A stretch of DNA of 64,000 nucleotides from JAYQPQ01 sp038145405 (lineage in GTDB: Bacteria > Pseudomonadota > Gammaproteobacteria > Pseudomonadales > GM7GCV1), in the NCBI GenBank assembly GCA_038145405.1, contig JAYQPQ010000001.1, positions 1 through 64,000 of the forward strand. Reading direction: 5' to 3'. The position numbers were made by a program, and so were the translations under genes. How positions within the stretch are numbered: the first letter of the stretch is position 1; each line of letters opens with the position of its first letter. Under the pieces are notes generated by a model that was given only the letters and a program-made list of their open reading frames with translations, was not told the origin of the DNA and did no database searches. Of this stretch, positions 39,914-48,053 are shown in pieces.

Positions 39914-41052
39914 GACTTCAGCGTCGCCTCCTCGGTGGCAATAGCCATCATGATGCCAAACAGCGCGAACAGCGTCATCAGCGCCGTGCCGCCATAGCTC
40001 ACCAGTGGCAACGGCAGGCCGACCACCGGTAACACGCCCGAAACCATCGCCATATTGACGAAGGCATAGAGAAAGAAGGTCCAGATAAAGGCCATGGCTA
40101 CCAGCCTACTGAAGTTAGATTTGGCGTTGTAGCTGATCCACAGACCGCGCGCCAGAATGGCGCCGTAGAGCGCAATTAGAATACAGACGCCACGAAATCC
40201 CAGCTCCTCGGCCAGCACGGCGATAATAAAGTCGGTGTGACTTTCCGGCAGAAAATCCAGGTGTGACTGGGTTCCCATGTACCAGCCCTTGCCGGACCAA
40301 CCGCCGGAGCCGATGGCCGCCATAGACTGAATAATGTTCCAGCCGGCTCCCAGTTTGTCCGCCTCGGGATTCAGCATGGTGAGAATGCGTTCGCGTTGAT
40401 AGTCGTGCAGACCAAACTGCCATGCCAGGGGCGCCGAAATCAGCGCCAGCAGACCCGCGCCCAAAATGTACCCCCAGCGCAAACCGGCGAGAAACAGCAC
40501 GATCAGGCCCGAGGCGGCAATCAGCAAGCCGGTGCCCAGATCGGGCTGTTCCAAAATCAGGGCCGTGGGGATCAGCACCATTAGCAGGCTCATGCAGACG
40601 TGTTTGAGCCGCGGAGGCAAGTGGCGACTGGACAGATAGGCGGCAAGCAGTATTGGCAGCGTCAATTTCATGATCTCCGACGGCTGGAAACTGATAAAGC
40701 CGAGATCCAGCCAGCGGCGCGCGCCGTTAATCTCCTCACCCCACAACACCACCGCGCCGAGCATTATCAGCCCCGCCGTGTAGGGCACCCAAATCCAGCG
40801 GCGAATAAAGGACAGTGGAAATTGGGCCACCACCAGCATACCCACCAGGCCGAGGCCGGCGAAGGTGGCCTGTCTTTTGATATAACTTGTCTGGCCGTCG
40901 CTAGCGCTCCAGAGCACAAAGAGCCCATAGCCAAAAGTGGTCAACAGCAGCGCCAGCAGCGGCAGATCGATATGCACCCGCTGCAGAAAACTGCGCATAA
41001 GCGTCCTGCCGCGGGGATCCCCGGGCAGGCGCCGCACAAAATCAGTTGGCAT
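39910..41052 (-). CDS. rodA: RodA, peptidoglycan polymerase of the elongasome
   Basis: SEDS-family glycosyltransferase with about ten membrane helices, partner of PBP2 in rod growth. Motifs: RWLDLGFISFQPSEIMKL, AQPDLG-type (LEQPDLGTGLLI), HDYQRERILTMLNPE with the catalytic-loop Asp region, and GLPLPLVSYGGTALM. Up to 380 residues from ATG 41052, overlapping mrdA by 11. A second ATG at 40998 has AGGA five bases upstream and gives MRSFLQRVHIDLP (362 residues; E. coli is 370), so either start is possible. Confidence 0.94.
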   Translation of the reverse strand: MPTDFVRRLPGDPRGRTLMRSFLQRVHIDLPLLALLLTTFGYGLFVLWSASDGQTSYIKRQATFAGLGLVGMLVVAQFPLSFIRRWIWVPYTAGLIMLGAVVLWGEEINGARRWLDLGFISFQPSEIMKLTLPILLAAYLSSRHLPPRLKHVCMSLLMVLIPTALILEQPDLGTGLLIAASGLIVLFLAGLRWGYILGAGLLALISAPLAWQFGLHDYQRERILTMLNPEADKLGAGWNIIQSMAAIGSGGWSGKGWYMGTQSHLDFLPESHTDFIIAVLAEELGFRGVCILIALYGAILARGLWISYNAKSNFSRLVAMAFIWTFFLYAFVNMAMVSGVLPVVGLPLPLVSYGGTALMTLFALFGIMMAIATEEATLKS

Positions 41053-42904
41053 CGATGCTGAATCCTGTCATCACCCGATTGGCCATCCACCAATCAAATA
41101 CCTTGCGCACCACCGGCGCCGCCACACTGCTGCCCCCCTCGCCGTTCTCGACAATCACCGAGACCGCCAAGCGCGGATTGTCGGCGGGCGCAAAGGCTAC
41201 GAAGAGTGCGTGGTCGCGCAAACTTTTTTCCAGCAGCGCGCTGTCGTATTCCTGATCGGCGGCTATTCCCACCACCTGCGCCGTGCCGCTTTTGCCGGCG
41301 ATCCGATAGCCCTGCAGATTGCGACCGATGCTGTTGTGCGCTGTGCCGCGCAAGTCGTGCACTACGCCCACCATGCCGTCGTAAACCACCTGCCAGTTGC
41401 CGGCATCGATCTCGATGTAATTCTCGTACACCTTGGGCACTTGATTAGCGCCGGCCTCGGCCACCATGCGCGGCACGATCACTTCGCCGCGGCGCGCCAG
41501 GTTGGCTGTCATCTGTACCAGCTGCATGGGGGTTACCAGCATAAAGCCCTGGCCGATAGCCGTATTGATGGTGTCACCACGATACCAAGCGACGCCGCGG
41601 GCACCCTGCTTCCAGATGCGCGAGGGCATGATGCCGGTATTCTCCACCGGCATGTCGACTCCGGTTTTGCGGCCCAGACCAAACCAGTCGCCGTAACGAC
41701 TCAACACATCGATACCAGCCCGATTGCCCAGCACGTAAAAATAGGTGTCGCAGGACTGCTCAAGAGCGATCTCCAGATTGACCCGACCATGTCCCTCCGG
41801 CCGCCAATCGCGAAAGCGGCGCTCCTCTCCCTCCAGCACAAAATAGCCGGGATCAAAGATGGAGAAATCCGCCGTAACCGCCCCGCTCTGCAGCCCCGCC
41901 AGACCAAAGAGCGGCTTGACGGTTGATCCTGGCGGATACTGACCCTGCAGGGCACGGTTGAATAGTGGGCGCGAAGGATCGTCCAGCAGGGCCTGATAGT
42001 TGGCCGAGGAAATGCCGCCGACAAAGAGATTGGGGTCAAAGCCGGGCGTGCTGACCATGGCCAGCACGCCGCCCGATTCGACATCGATCACCACGGCGGC
42101 CGCCCGCTCCTGCCCCAGGGTATCGTGCAGCATTTGCTGCAGTTCGATATCGAGGAACAGCCGCAGATTGCCGCCCGGTTCGGGATTTTCGCGATCCAGT
42201 AGGCGCTGCACATTGCCGCGTGCGTCAGTCTCCACATGCTCGTAGCCGACCTGGCCCAGCAGCACCTCCTCGTACTGACGTTCCAGACCCGTCTTGCCGA
42301 TGATGTGGGTACCGGAGTAGGCCTCGCGGTCGATGCGCGCCAGCTCGGCGTCGTTAATACGACCGACATACCCCAGCACGTGCGAAAGATACTCGGCATG
42401 CGGGTAGTGGCGGATCAACTGGGCTTCGATCTCCATACCGGCCAGGCGATACTCGTCCACGGCCAATACCGCCAGTTCTTTCTCGGTCAGACGGAAGCGC
42501 AGCGGAATCGGCTCGTAAGGGCGGCGGTACTTGTCCCATTCCTGATAGAAACGCTCGCGCTCGGTCGCGGTGAGAGACAGCAACTCGTCCAGACGGGCCA
42601 GCAACTCTTCAACATCTGGTGCGCGCTCGGGGACAATAGACAGGGTATAGCTGGGCAGGTTTTCCGCCAGCAGGACGCCGTTGACATCGTAGATCAGGCC
42701 GCGTGTGGGAGCCACCGAGCGCAGGTGCACACGATTCTCTTCCGACTGGGTCGCGAAGCGACTGTATTGATCGATCTGCAGGTGGTGATAGCGGAGGATC
42801 AGCAGGCCAAACAGGCCGAAGATGACAAATCCGAGCAGCAGCAGTCGCGACCGCACCAGGCTGCGCTCGTAGATTTCGTCCTTTAGTGACTCTCGTTCTG
42901 CCAT
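41042..42904 (-). CDS. mrdA: Penicillin-binding protein 2 (elongasome transpeptidase)
   Basis: 620 residues (E. coli PBP2 633). A cytoplasmic N-tail, one membrane helix at about residues 19-41, the pedestal domain, then the transpeptidase domain with motifs STVK (PPGSTVKPLFG), SCD (EQSCDTYFY, the usual SxD variant) and KSGTAQ. Crosslinks peptidoglycan with RodA during elongation. It is followed by rodA with a short overlap; rlmH lies 101 bases upstream. Confidence 0.96.
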   Translation of the reverse strand: MAERESLKDEIYERSLVRSRLLLLGFVIFGLFGLLILRYHHLQIDQYSRFATQSEENRVHLRSVAPTRGLIYDVNGVLLAENLPSYTLSIVPERAPDVEELLARLDELLSLTATERERFYQEWDKYRRPYEPIPLRFRLTEKELAVLAVDEYRLAGMEIEAQLIRHYPHAEYLSHVLGYVGRINDAELARIDREAYSGTHIIGKTGLERQYEEVLLGQVGYEHVETDARGNVQRLLDRENPEPGGNLRLFLDIELQQMLHDTLGQERAAAVVIDVESGGVLAMVSTPGFDPNLFVGGISSANYQALLDDPSRPLFNRALQGQYPPGSTVKPLFGLAGLQSGAVTADFSIFDPGYFVLEGEERRFRDWRPEGHGRVNLEIALEQSCDTYFYVLGNRAGIDVLSRYGDWFGLGRKTGVDMPVENTGIMPSRIWKQGARGVAWYRGDTINTAIGQGFMLVTPMQLVQMTANLARRGEVIVPRMVAEAGANQVPKVYENYIEIDAGNWQVVYDGMVGVVHDLRGTAHNSIGRNLQGYRIAGKSGTAQVVGIAADQEYDSALLEKSLRDHALFVAFAPADNPRLAVSVIVENGEGGSSVAAPVVRKVFDWWMANRVMTGFSIDAN

Positions 42905-43005
42905 GCGCTCCGGCGACGCTGTCCCAGCGAATTCTTTAGCTGGCTAGTGTAAGTGGGCCCTGACTATTTGTCCTGTATCCGAGAACGAAGTTCATCGCAG
43001 AAAAT

Positions 43006-43476
43006 TCAGGCCCGATGATAGGGGTGTCCGGCATTGACCATGGCGGCGCGGTAAAGCTGCTCGATGAGCAGAACGCGAACCAGGGGGTGCGGAAAGGTCA
43101 GGCGCGAAAGCGACCAGCGTTGCTGGGCGCGACCCAGGCAATGGTCGTCCAGGCCATCCGCTCCGCCGATCACAAAGACCGGCTTGCGCGCTTCCATTTG
43201 CCAGTCGCGCAGGGCACCGGCCCAGCCCAGGGTATCGAGTTGCTGGCCCCTCTCGTCCAGCGCAATCATCCATTCGTCGCGGTCCAGTCTGGCGAGAATG
43301 CGCTCGCCCTCCTGCGCCTTGGCCTGCTCCACTGGCACGGCGCCATTGCGATCAACCGGTGCCAGCTCCTGCCAATCGAGCTGATATTCGCGCGGCATGC
43401 GGCGCGCATAGTCGGCGCAGCCCTGCTCGACCCAGGCCGGCATTTTGCGTCCGACGGCCAGTATTCTAATTCTCAC
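43006..43476 (-). CDS. rlmH: RlmH, 23S rRNA pseudouridine-1915 N3-methyltransferase
   Basis: 156 residues (E. coli 155) from GTG 43476. This start fits the family N-terminus RIRILAVGRKMP; longer in-frame sequence overlaps rsfS. SPOUT-fold enzyme binding SAM in a knot: ALDERGQ, FVIGGADGLDD and the C-terminal LVRVLLIEQLYRAAMV with NAGHPYHR are seen. It overlaps the rsfS gene by 11 bases. Confidence 0.94.
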   Translation of the reverse strand: MRIRILAVGRKMPAWVEQGCADYARRMPREYQLDWQELAPVDRNGAVPVEQAKAQEGERILARLDRDEWMIALDERGQQLDTLGWAGALRDWQMEARKPVFVIGGADGLDDHCLGRAQQRWSLSRLTFPHPLVRVLLIEQLYRAAMVNAGHPYHRA

Positions 43477-43828
43477 TGCCGGGGGGTTTTCCTTCGCGGC
43501 GGCGCGTGGTGGCCGTCCACAGGCGCTCCAGATCGTAAAACTCCCGCGCATCGGGCAGCATCACGTGCACCACCACTTCGGCGAAGTCTATCAGTATCCA
43601 ATCGGCAACATCCTGGCCTTCCACGCCAATGGCACGGAACCCGGCATCGCGCGCTTTTTCCAGTACCCGGTCCGCCAGCGCCTTGACCTGGCGCCGCGAC
43701 GTACCGGTGGCAATCACCATGCGGTCCGCCACATCGGTGACGCCGGTGACGTCGATACTGGTGATATTGATGCCCTTCACGTCTTCGAGGGCGTCGACTA
43801 TGCACTCTGTCAGGTTTTTATCCGTCAT
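43466..43828 (-). CDS. rsfS: RsfS (YbeB), ribosome silencing factor
   Basis: 120 residues. Binds ribosomal protein L14 and blocks subunit joining when nutrients are short. Conserved motifs: DALEDVKGINI, DRMVIATGTSRRQVKALAD and the signature WILIDFAEVVVHVMLPDAR followed by FYDLERLW. Overlaps nadD by 4 bases (ATGA) and rlmH by 11. Confidence 0.95.
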   Translation of the reverse strand: MTDKNLTECIVDALEDVKGINITSIDVTGVTDVADRMVIATGTSRRQVKALADRVLEKARDAGFRAIGVEGQDVADWILIDFAEVVVHVMLPDAREFYDLERLWTATTRRREGKPPGSEN

Positions 43829-44481
43829 TTCATTCCATATAGGCCGTGTTGATTGATATAAGAAGCCACCGCGGGGGGAATCCAGTTGGCGGGCAAGACG
43901 CCATCTTGCGCTGCCAGCTCTCTCAGCCGAGTCGCCGACATCGGCAAGGGATCCATTGCCAGCAACAGCAGGCTGCCATTGTCTGCCGCCAGCGTCTGTA
44001 CCAATCGATCCTGCAACATGCGCGGCAGTTCGGCGTCGGCCGCCGCATGATGCGGGCGGCTAACCGCAACCAGGGCGCACAGGCCCAGCAAATCCTGCCA
44101 GCGATGCCAGCGTGTGAAGGAGCAAAGACTGTCCCAGCCCATGCACAGCAACAGGCGCACTTCGTCGCCCAGTTCGGCGCGCAATTCTGTCAGTGCATCG
44201 ACGCTGTAAGTTGGTCCGCCACGCCGGATATCGCGATCGTCGGCACGCAGACGCGGAAACTCAGCTAGCGCGATCTGCACCATCTGCCAGCGCTGCTCGG
44301 CTAAAGCCAGAGGCGCCGGCCGGTGCGCTGGCAGGCCGGCAGGCATCAGGCGCATTTCATCCAGTTGCAGCCGATCCACCAGAGCATCCGCTGTGCGCAG
44401 ATGCCCATAGTGAACCGGATCAAAGGTTCCGCCAAAGATGCCGATGCGCTTAGCGACGGATCTGCCCGGCACCCAGCACAA
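43825..44481 (-). CDS. nadD: Nicotinate-nucleotide adenylyltransferase
   Basis: Up to 218 residues. Makes deamido-NAD from nicotinate mononucleotide and ATP. Nucleotidyl-transferase motifs are seen: [15 protein letters not shown] with the HxGH loop, and the ISSTxLR-like [11 protein letters not shown]. The frame has no ATG at its start: TTG at 44481 or GTG at 44472 are the options, both inside the 3' end of proA, and neither has a clear ribosome site. Expression is probably coupled to proA translation. Confidence 0.91.
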   Translation of the reverse strand: MCWVPGRSVAKRIGIFGGTFDPVHYGHLRTADALVDRLQLDEMRLMPAGLPAHRPAPLALAEQRWQMVQIALAEFPRLRADDRDIRRGGPTYSVDALTELRAELGDEVRLLLCMGWDSLCSFTRWHRWQDLLGLCALVAVSRPHHAAADAELPRMLQDRLVQTLAADNGSLLLLAMDPLPMSATRLRELAAQDGVLPANWIPPAVASYINQHGLYGMK

Positions 44482-45703
44482 TCCATTTTTGCGATGTCAG
44501 TCCCTCGAGACCGACCGGACCGCGCGCATGGAATTTGTCGGTGGAGATGCCGATTTCGGCACCCAGCCCATACTCAAAGCCATCGGCAAAGCGCGTGGAA
44601 GCGTTGACCATTACCGAACTGGAATCGACTTCGCGCAGAAAGCGCCGCGCGTGCGCATAGTTGGTGGTGATGATGGCGTCGGTGTGCGCTGAGCCGTAGG
44701 TATTGATGTGGGCGATGGCCTCATCCAGCCCGCTTACCACGCGCACAGCGAGCACCGGGCCCAGGTACTCGGTATACCAGTCGTCCTCGCTGGCGGATTT
44801 GGCATCTATCAACTGTCGAGTGCGTTCGCAGCCACGCAATTCCACGCCCGCTGTCTGGTATTCACCCGCCAGGCGCGGCAACAGATCGGCGGCAACGGCT
44901 TCGGCTACCAGCAGCGTTTCCATGGCATTGCAAACCCCATAGCGATGAGTCTTGGCATTGATGGCAATAGACATAGCCATCTCGGCATCGCACTCGGAAT
45001 CGATATAGACGTGGCAATTGCCGTCCAGGTGTTTGATGACCGGCACGCGCGCCTCGCCGCTGATGCGCTCGATCAAGCTGCGGCCGCCACGAGGAATGAT
45101 GACGTCGATATATTCGGGCATGCTGATCATGCGGCCTACCGCCTCGCGATCCGTGGTGTCCACCACCTGCACGGCGGCGGTGTCCAGACCGACCTGCTGC
45201 AAGCCGGCACCAATCGCGGCGGCGATGGCTCGGTTTGAGTCGATGGCTTCGCTGCCGCCGCGCAGGACACAGGCATTGCCGGATTTAAGGCAAAGGCTGG
45301 CGGCATCCAGGGTCACGTTGGGACGCGATTCGTAAATAATGCCCACCACACCGAGCGGAACACGCATCTTGCCTAGCTGGATGCCGCTGGGGCGATAGGT
45401 CATCTCGCTCACGGCACCAATGGGATCAGCCAGCGCAGCAACCTGCCGCACGCCCTCAACCATGGCATCGAAGCGGGCCTCGGTCAGCTCGAGGCGATCC
45501 ATCATGGCACTGTCCAGCCCGCTGGCGCGCGCACGCGCCATATCGCCGGCATTCGCTTGCAAAATTTGCTTGCGCTGCCGCTGCGCCTGCTCGGCAATGC
45601 TGGCCAGGGCGGCGTTCTTCCCCTGGGTGTCGGCACGCGCCAACTGGCGCGAGGCTGCCCGCGCCGCCTGGCCCAGCTCATTCATGTATTGCGTTACTGA
45701 CAC
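44450..45703 (-). CDS. proA: Gamma-glutamyl phosphate reductase
   Basis: 417 residues, the same as E. coli ProA. NADPH-dependent reduction in proline synthesis. Catalytic Cys lies in [12 protein letters not shown]; other motifs are [26 protein letters not shown] and [19 protein letters not shown]. The frame begins with GTG 45703, with GGAA about 9 bases upstream; Met7 is an alternative. First gene of the proA-to-lipA series, as in Pseudomonas; proB is not nearby. Confidence 0.95.
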   Translation of the reverse strand: MSVTQYMNELGQAARAASRQLARADTQGKNAALASIAEQAQRQRKQILQANAGDMARARASGLDSAMMDRLELTEARFDAMVEGVRQVAALADPIGAVSEMTYRPSGIQLGKMRVPLGVVGIIYESRPNVTLDAASLCLKSGNACVLRGGSEAIDSNRAIAAAIGAGLQQVGLDTAAVQVVDTTDREAVGRMISMPEYIDVIIPRGGRSLIERISGEARVPVIKHLDGNCHVYIDSECDAEMAMSIAINAKTHRYGVCNAMETLLVAEAVAADLLPRLAGEYQTAGVELRGCERTRQLIDAKSASEDDWYTEYLGPVLAVRVVSGLDEAIAHINTYGSAHTDAIITTNYAHARRFLREVDSSSVMVNASTRFADGFEYGLGAEIGISTDKFHARGPVGLEGLTSQKWIVLGAGQIRR

Positions 45704-45755
45704 GGGGTGGTTCCGCGAAAAAGGGCGGCCATTCTACCCAATAGTGCGCTCCGGA

Positions 45756-46337
45756 TCATCGTTGTGATAATTTCTCGATCCAGCCCGACAGGGTCGCCAG
45801 CCGCTCGACGGGATTATGCATTTCCAGCAATTGCAGCTTTTGCACATCGCTCAGGGGTAATACCTGGGCCAGCTGAAACCCCAGATCGCTGGCGTCCCGA
45901 GTCTCCGGCTGCAGGCGAAAGGGCGCCGCGCCAGGATGCTGAGCCAGATCGATTAGCAGCTCGCGCAGACCCTGGAAATGCTCTCCCACCGCCACCGGGG
46001 GCTCCTCAGGCATCCACTCGACATCGGCCCACATCAGACGGTCCGGGTCGGTTTCGGTGCCGGTGACACGAAAGCGCCGCTCTCCTTTGAGACTGATACC
46101 GAGCAGTCCGTTTTCCTGCTGGCGCCAGTCGGTGATGCGGGCCGAAGTACCCTGGTGATGGAAGCGTGCCTGGCCGCCGGCCTCTTGCCCTTCGCTGATA
46201 CCGACAATGCCAAAGGGTTCATCGCTCTTCATGCAGTGTGCCACCAACCGAAGGTAGCGGCGCTCAAAAATCTGCAGGTCGAGCGATAATCCGGGAAACA
46301 GCACCAGTTGCAGCGGAAACAGGGCCAGCCGCGCCAA
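45756..46337 (-). CDS. LON N-terminal (substrate-binding) domain protein
   Basis: 193 residues if translation starts with TTG at 46337, which has AGGAG ten bases upstream and lies just after the phoH stop; the longer TTG at 46358 sits before that ribosome site. It is a stand-alone Lon N-domain (PUA-like): LFPLQLVLFPGLSLDLQIFERRYL at about residues 5-28, FGIVGI, and a helical tail (DVQKLQLLEMHNPVERL). It lacks the ATPase and protease parts of Lon. Function is unknown; adaptor or binding roles are guesses. Confidence 0.85.
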   Translation of the reverse strand: MARLALFPLQLVLFPGLSLDLQIFERRYLRLVAHCMKSDEPFGIVGISEGQEAGGQARFHHQGTSARITDWRQQENGLLGISLKGERRFRVTGTETDPDRLMWADVEWMPEEPPVAVGEHFQGLRELLIDLAQHPGAAPFRLQPETRDASDLGFQLAQVLPLSDVQKLQLLEMHNPVERLATLSGWIEKLSQR

Positions 46338-46338
46338 A

Positions 46339-47784
46339 TCAGAGATTCTCCTCGGCAAAAGCAGCCAGGCTGCTGCGCTCGATGCCGCCGATGTGCATCA
46401 GGCCGGAACCGCGAAAGCCCTTGAACTTCTCGACGATGTAGGTGAGCCCCGAGGTGAGCGGTGTAATGTATTTGTTGTCGATCTGCGCCAGGTTACCGAG
46501 GATGACGATCTTCGAGTTCTTGCCTACGCGCGTAATGATGGATTTGAGCTGGAACTGGGTCAGGCCCTGGGCCTCATCGATAATGATGTAGGCGTTGCTG
46601 AAGGAGCGGCCGCGCATAAAGTTGAGTGATTTGAACTGGATATTGGCGCGCTCCTTGACATATTCGATGCTGCCGAACGGCGATTCGTCGTTGCCGTGCA
46701 GCACTTCCAGGTTGTCGTCAAAGGCGGCCAGCCAGGGCGCCATTTTTTCCTCTTCGGTGCCGGGCAAAAAACCGATGTCTTCGGCAATGGGTGGCGTCGA
46801 ACGCGCCACAATAAGTTTGTTGAAGCGCTTTTCCTCGAGAATGGCGTGCAGACCATAAGCCAACGCCAGCAGGGTTTTACCCGAGCCAGCTGGACCTACC
46901 AAAATATTAAGATCAATATCCTGCTGGCGCAGCAGATGCAGCGCCATACCCTGCTGCAGATTGCGCGGCGTCAAACCCCAGACGCGCTGCGACAGCAACA
47001 AATCGGAATTGAGATCCTGCAAGCGCACGACGCTCTCGCTGATCTCGGTAACCCGACCGATAAAACCCTGATCGTCCAGCACAAACTGGTTGGGATAGGG
47101 GTCCTCCAGCAAAGTGGCGCTGACTTCGTGGTAGGTCGCGCGCATTTCCTGAGTGGTCACGACATCCTCGACGCCATCCCAGAAGTTGCCGGCAATGTGG
47201 CTGACCCCGGTAGCCAGCAGGTCGATGTCGTCGAGAATGCGGTCGTTGCGGTAGTCCTCCACATGCTTAAGGCCGGATCCACGCGCCTTAAGGCGCATAT
47301 TGATGTCCTTGGTGACCAGGCAGACGAAGGCGGTGGCGTTCTGCTCCTGCAGTTTCAGCGCCACATTGATAATGCGGTTGTCGTTGTCGTGCTGAATATT
47401 GGTGCGCAGAAAGCGACTTTCCTCGCTGTGCTTGATCAGTTGATCGGGGTAGATGGCGAGGGTGCCCGGCAGCGCGCTGGGATGTTCCACAGCGGAGAAA
47501 ATCTCAACACCCTCCTGAATATCGCGCGTGTCGGCCTTGGCCAGGATCTTGTCGATATTGGCAATAGCGATACGGGCCTCGCGGCTCACGTCCTTGTCGC
47601 GGCGATCCTTGATCTGATCCAACTCCTCGAGCACGGTCATGGGAATGATGACCTTGTGTTCGGCGAACACGTGAACCGCCATGGGATCGTGCAGTAGCAC
47701 GTTGGTGTCCAGCACGTAAATCTTGGTCATGGGTTCGATATCTGGCATAGGGCACACGGCCAACTTATCAAGCTCTAGCTTCAT
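46339..47784 (-). CDS. PIN-PhoH ATPase (YlaK type)
   Basis: 481 residues. N-terminal PIN ribonuclease-like domain (YVLDTNVLLHDPMAV with a metal Asp, then VLEELDQIKDRRDKD and LVTKDINMRLKA), followed by a PhoH P-loop domain (VGPAGSGKTLLALAYG, IDEAQGLTQFQLK, RVGKNSKIVILGN). Such fusions act as RNA-processing ATPases with nuclease activity in other bacteria. The ATG at 47784 has GGAAG about 7 bases upstream; Met19 at 47730 fits the core family start. It precedes the LON-domain gene. Confidence 0.92.
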   Translation of the reverse strand: MKLELDKLAVCPMPDIEPMTKIYVLDTNVLLHDPMAVHVFAEHKVIIPMTVLEELDQIKDRRDKDVSREARIAIANIDKILAKADTRDIQEGVEIFSAVEHPSALPGTLAIYPDQLIKHSEESRFLRTNIQHDNDNRIINVALKLQEQNATAFVCLVTKDINMRLKARGSGLKHVEDYRNDRILDDIDLLATGVSHIAGNFWDGVEDVVTTQEMRATYHEVSATLLEDPYPNQFVLDDQGFIGRVTEISESVVRLQDLNSDLLLSQRVWGLTPRNLQQGMALHLLRQQDIDLNILVGPAGSGKTLLALAYGLHAILEEKRFNKLIVARSTPPIAEDIGFLPGTEEEKMAPWLAAFDDNLEVLHGNDESPFGSIEYVKERANIQFKSLNFMRGRSFSNAYIIIDEAQGLTQFQLKSIITRVGKNSKIVILGNLAQIDNKYITPLTSGLTYIVEKFKGFRGSGLMHIGGIERSSLAAFAEENL

Positions 47785-47891
47785 TCAGGACTTCCGCAAG
47801 GTAGGGGGATGGGAAAGTGACTAGGGTAAGCAGCTATGCAGGCAAGACCAGCTCTCACGCTTTCTCACCCTGGGCTCCCCGGAGCAGGGAG

Positions 47892-47906
47892 ATTGATCGG
47901 ATCAAT
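47892..47906. repeat. 15-bp palindrome in the phoH / GGDEF-EAL intergenic gap
   Basis: ATTGATC-G-GATCAAT is a perfect 7-bp inverted repeat, flanked by GAGA and TCTC to make a longer imperfect one. Just before it, a second stem (CCCT, GCTC/GAGC, AGGG) occupies about 47867-47889. The 269-bp gap holds no ORF I can support. It could be an operator or an RNA leader for the divergent genes. Confidence 0.4.
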
Positions 47907-48053
47907 GTCTCAAAAATAGCGGCAAACTCGCTTTTAACGGGCATACTCCACTAAAGTACGCGTTGAATTGTTAGCCGTCTCGACCACTGCATCTTGCCCT
48001 AATTTTCAGCCCAAACTCAAGAGGGCATTGGGGCCACGGGACGCCGAAGGGAA

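Noticed and set aside
42905..43005. Extra gene between mrdA and rlmH
   Set aside because: Only about 100 bases with no open frame having a start and ribosome site.
47801..47880. Possible 4.5S/SRP RNA or c-di-GMP riboswitch
   Set aside because: The conserved GGAAGGAAGCAG of 4.5S RNA and the GEMM core are absent; only simple inverted repeats remain.
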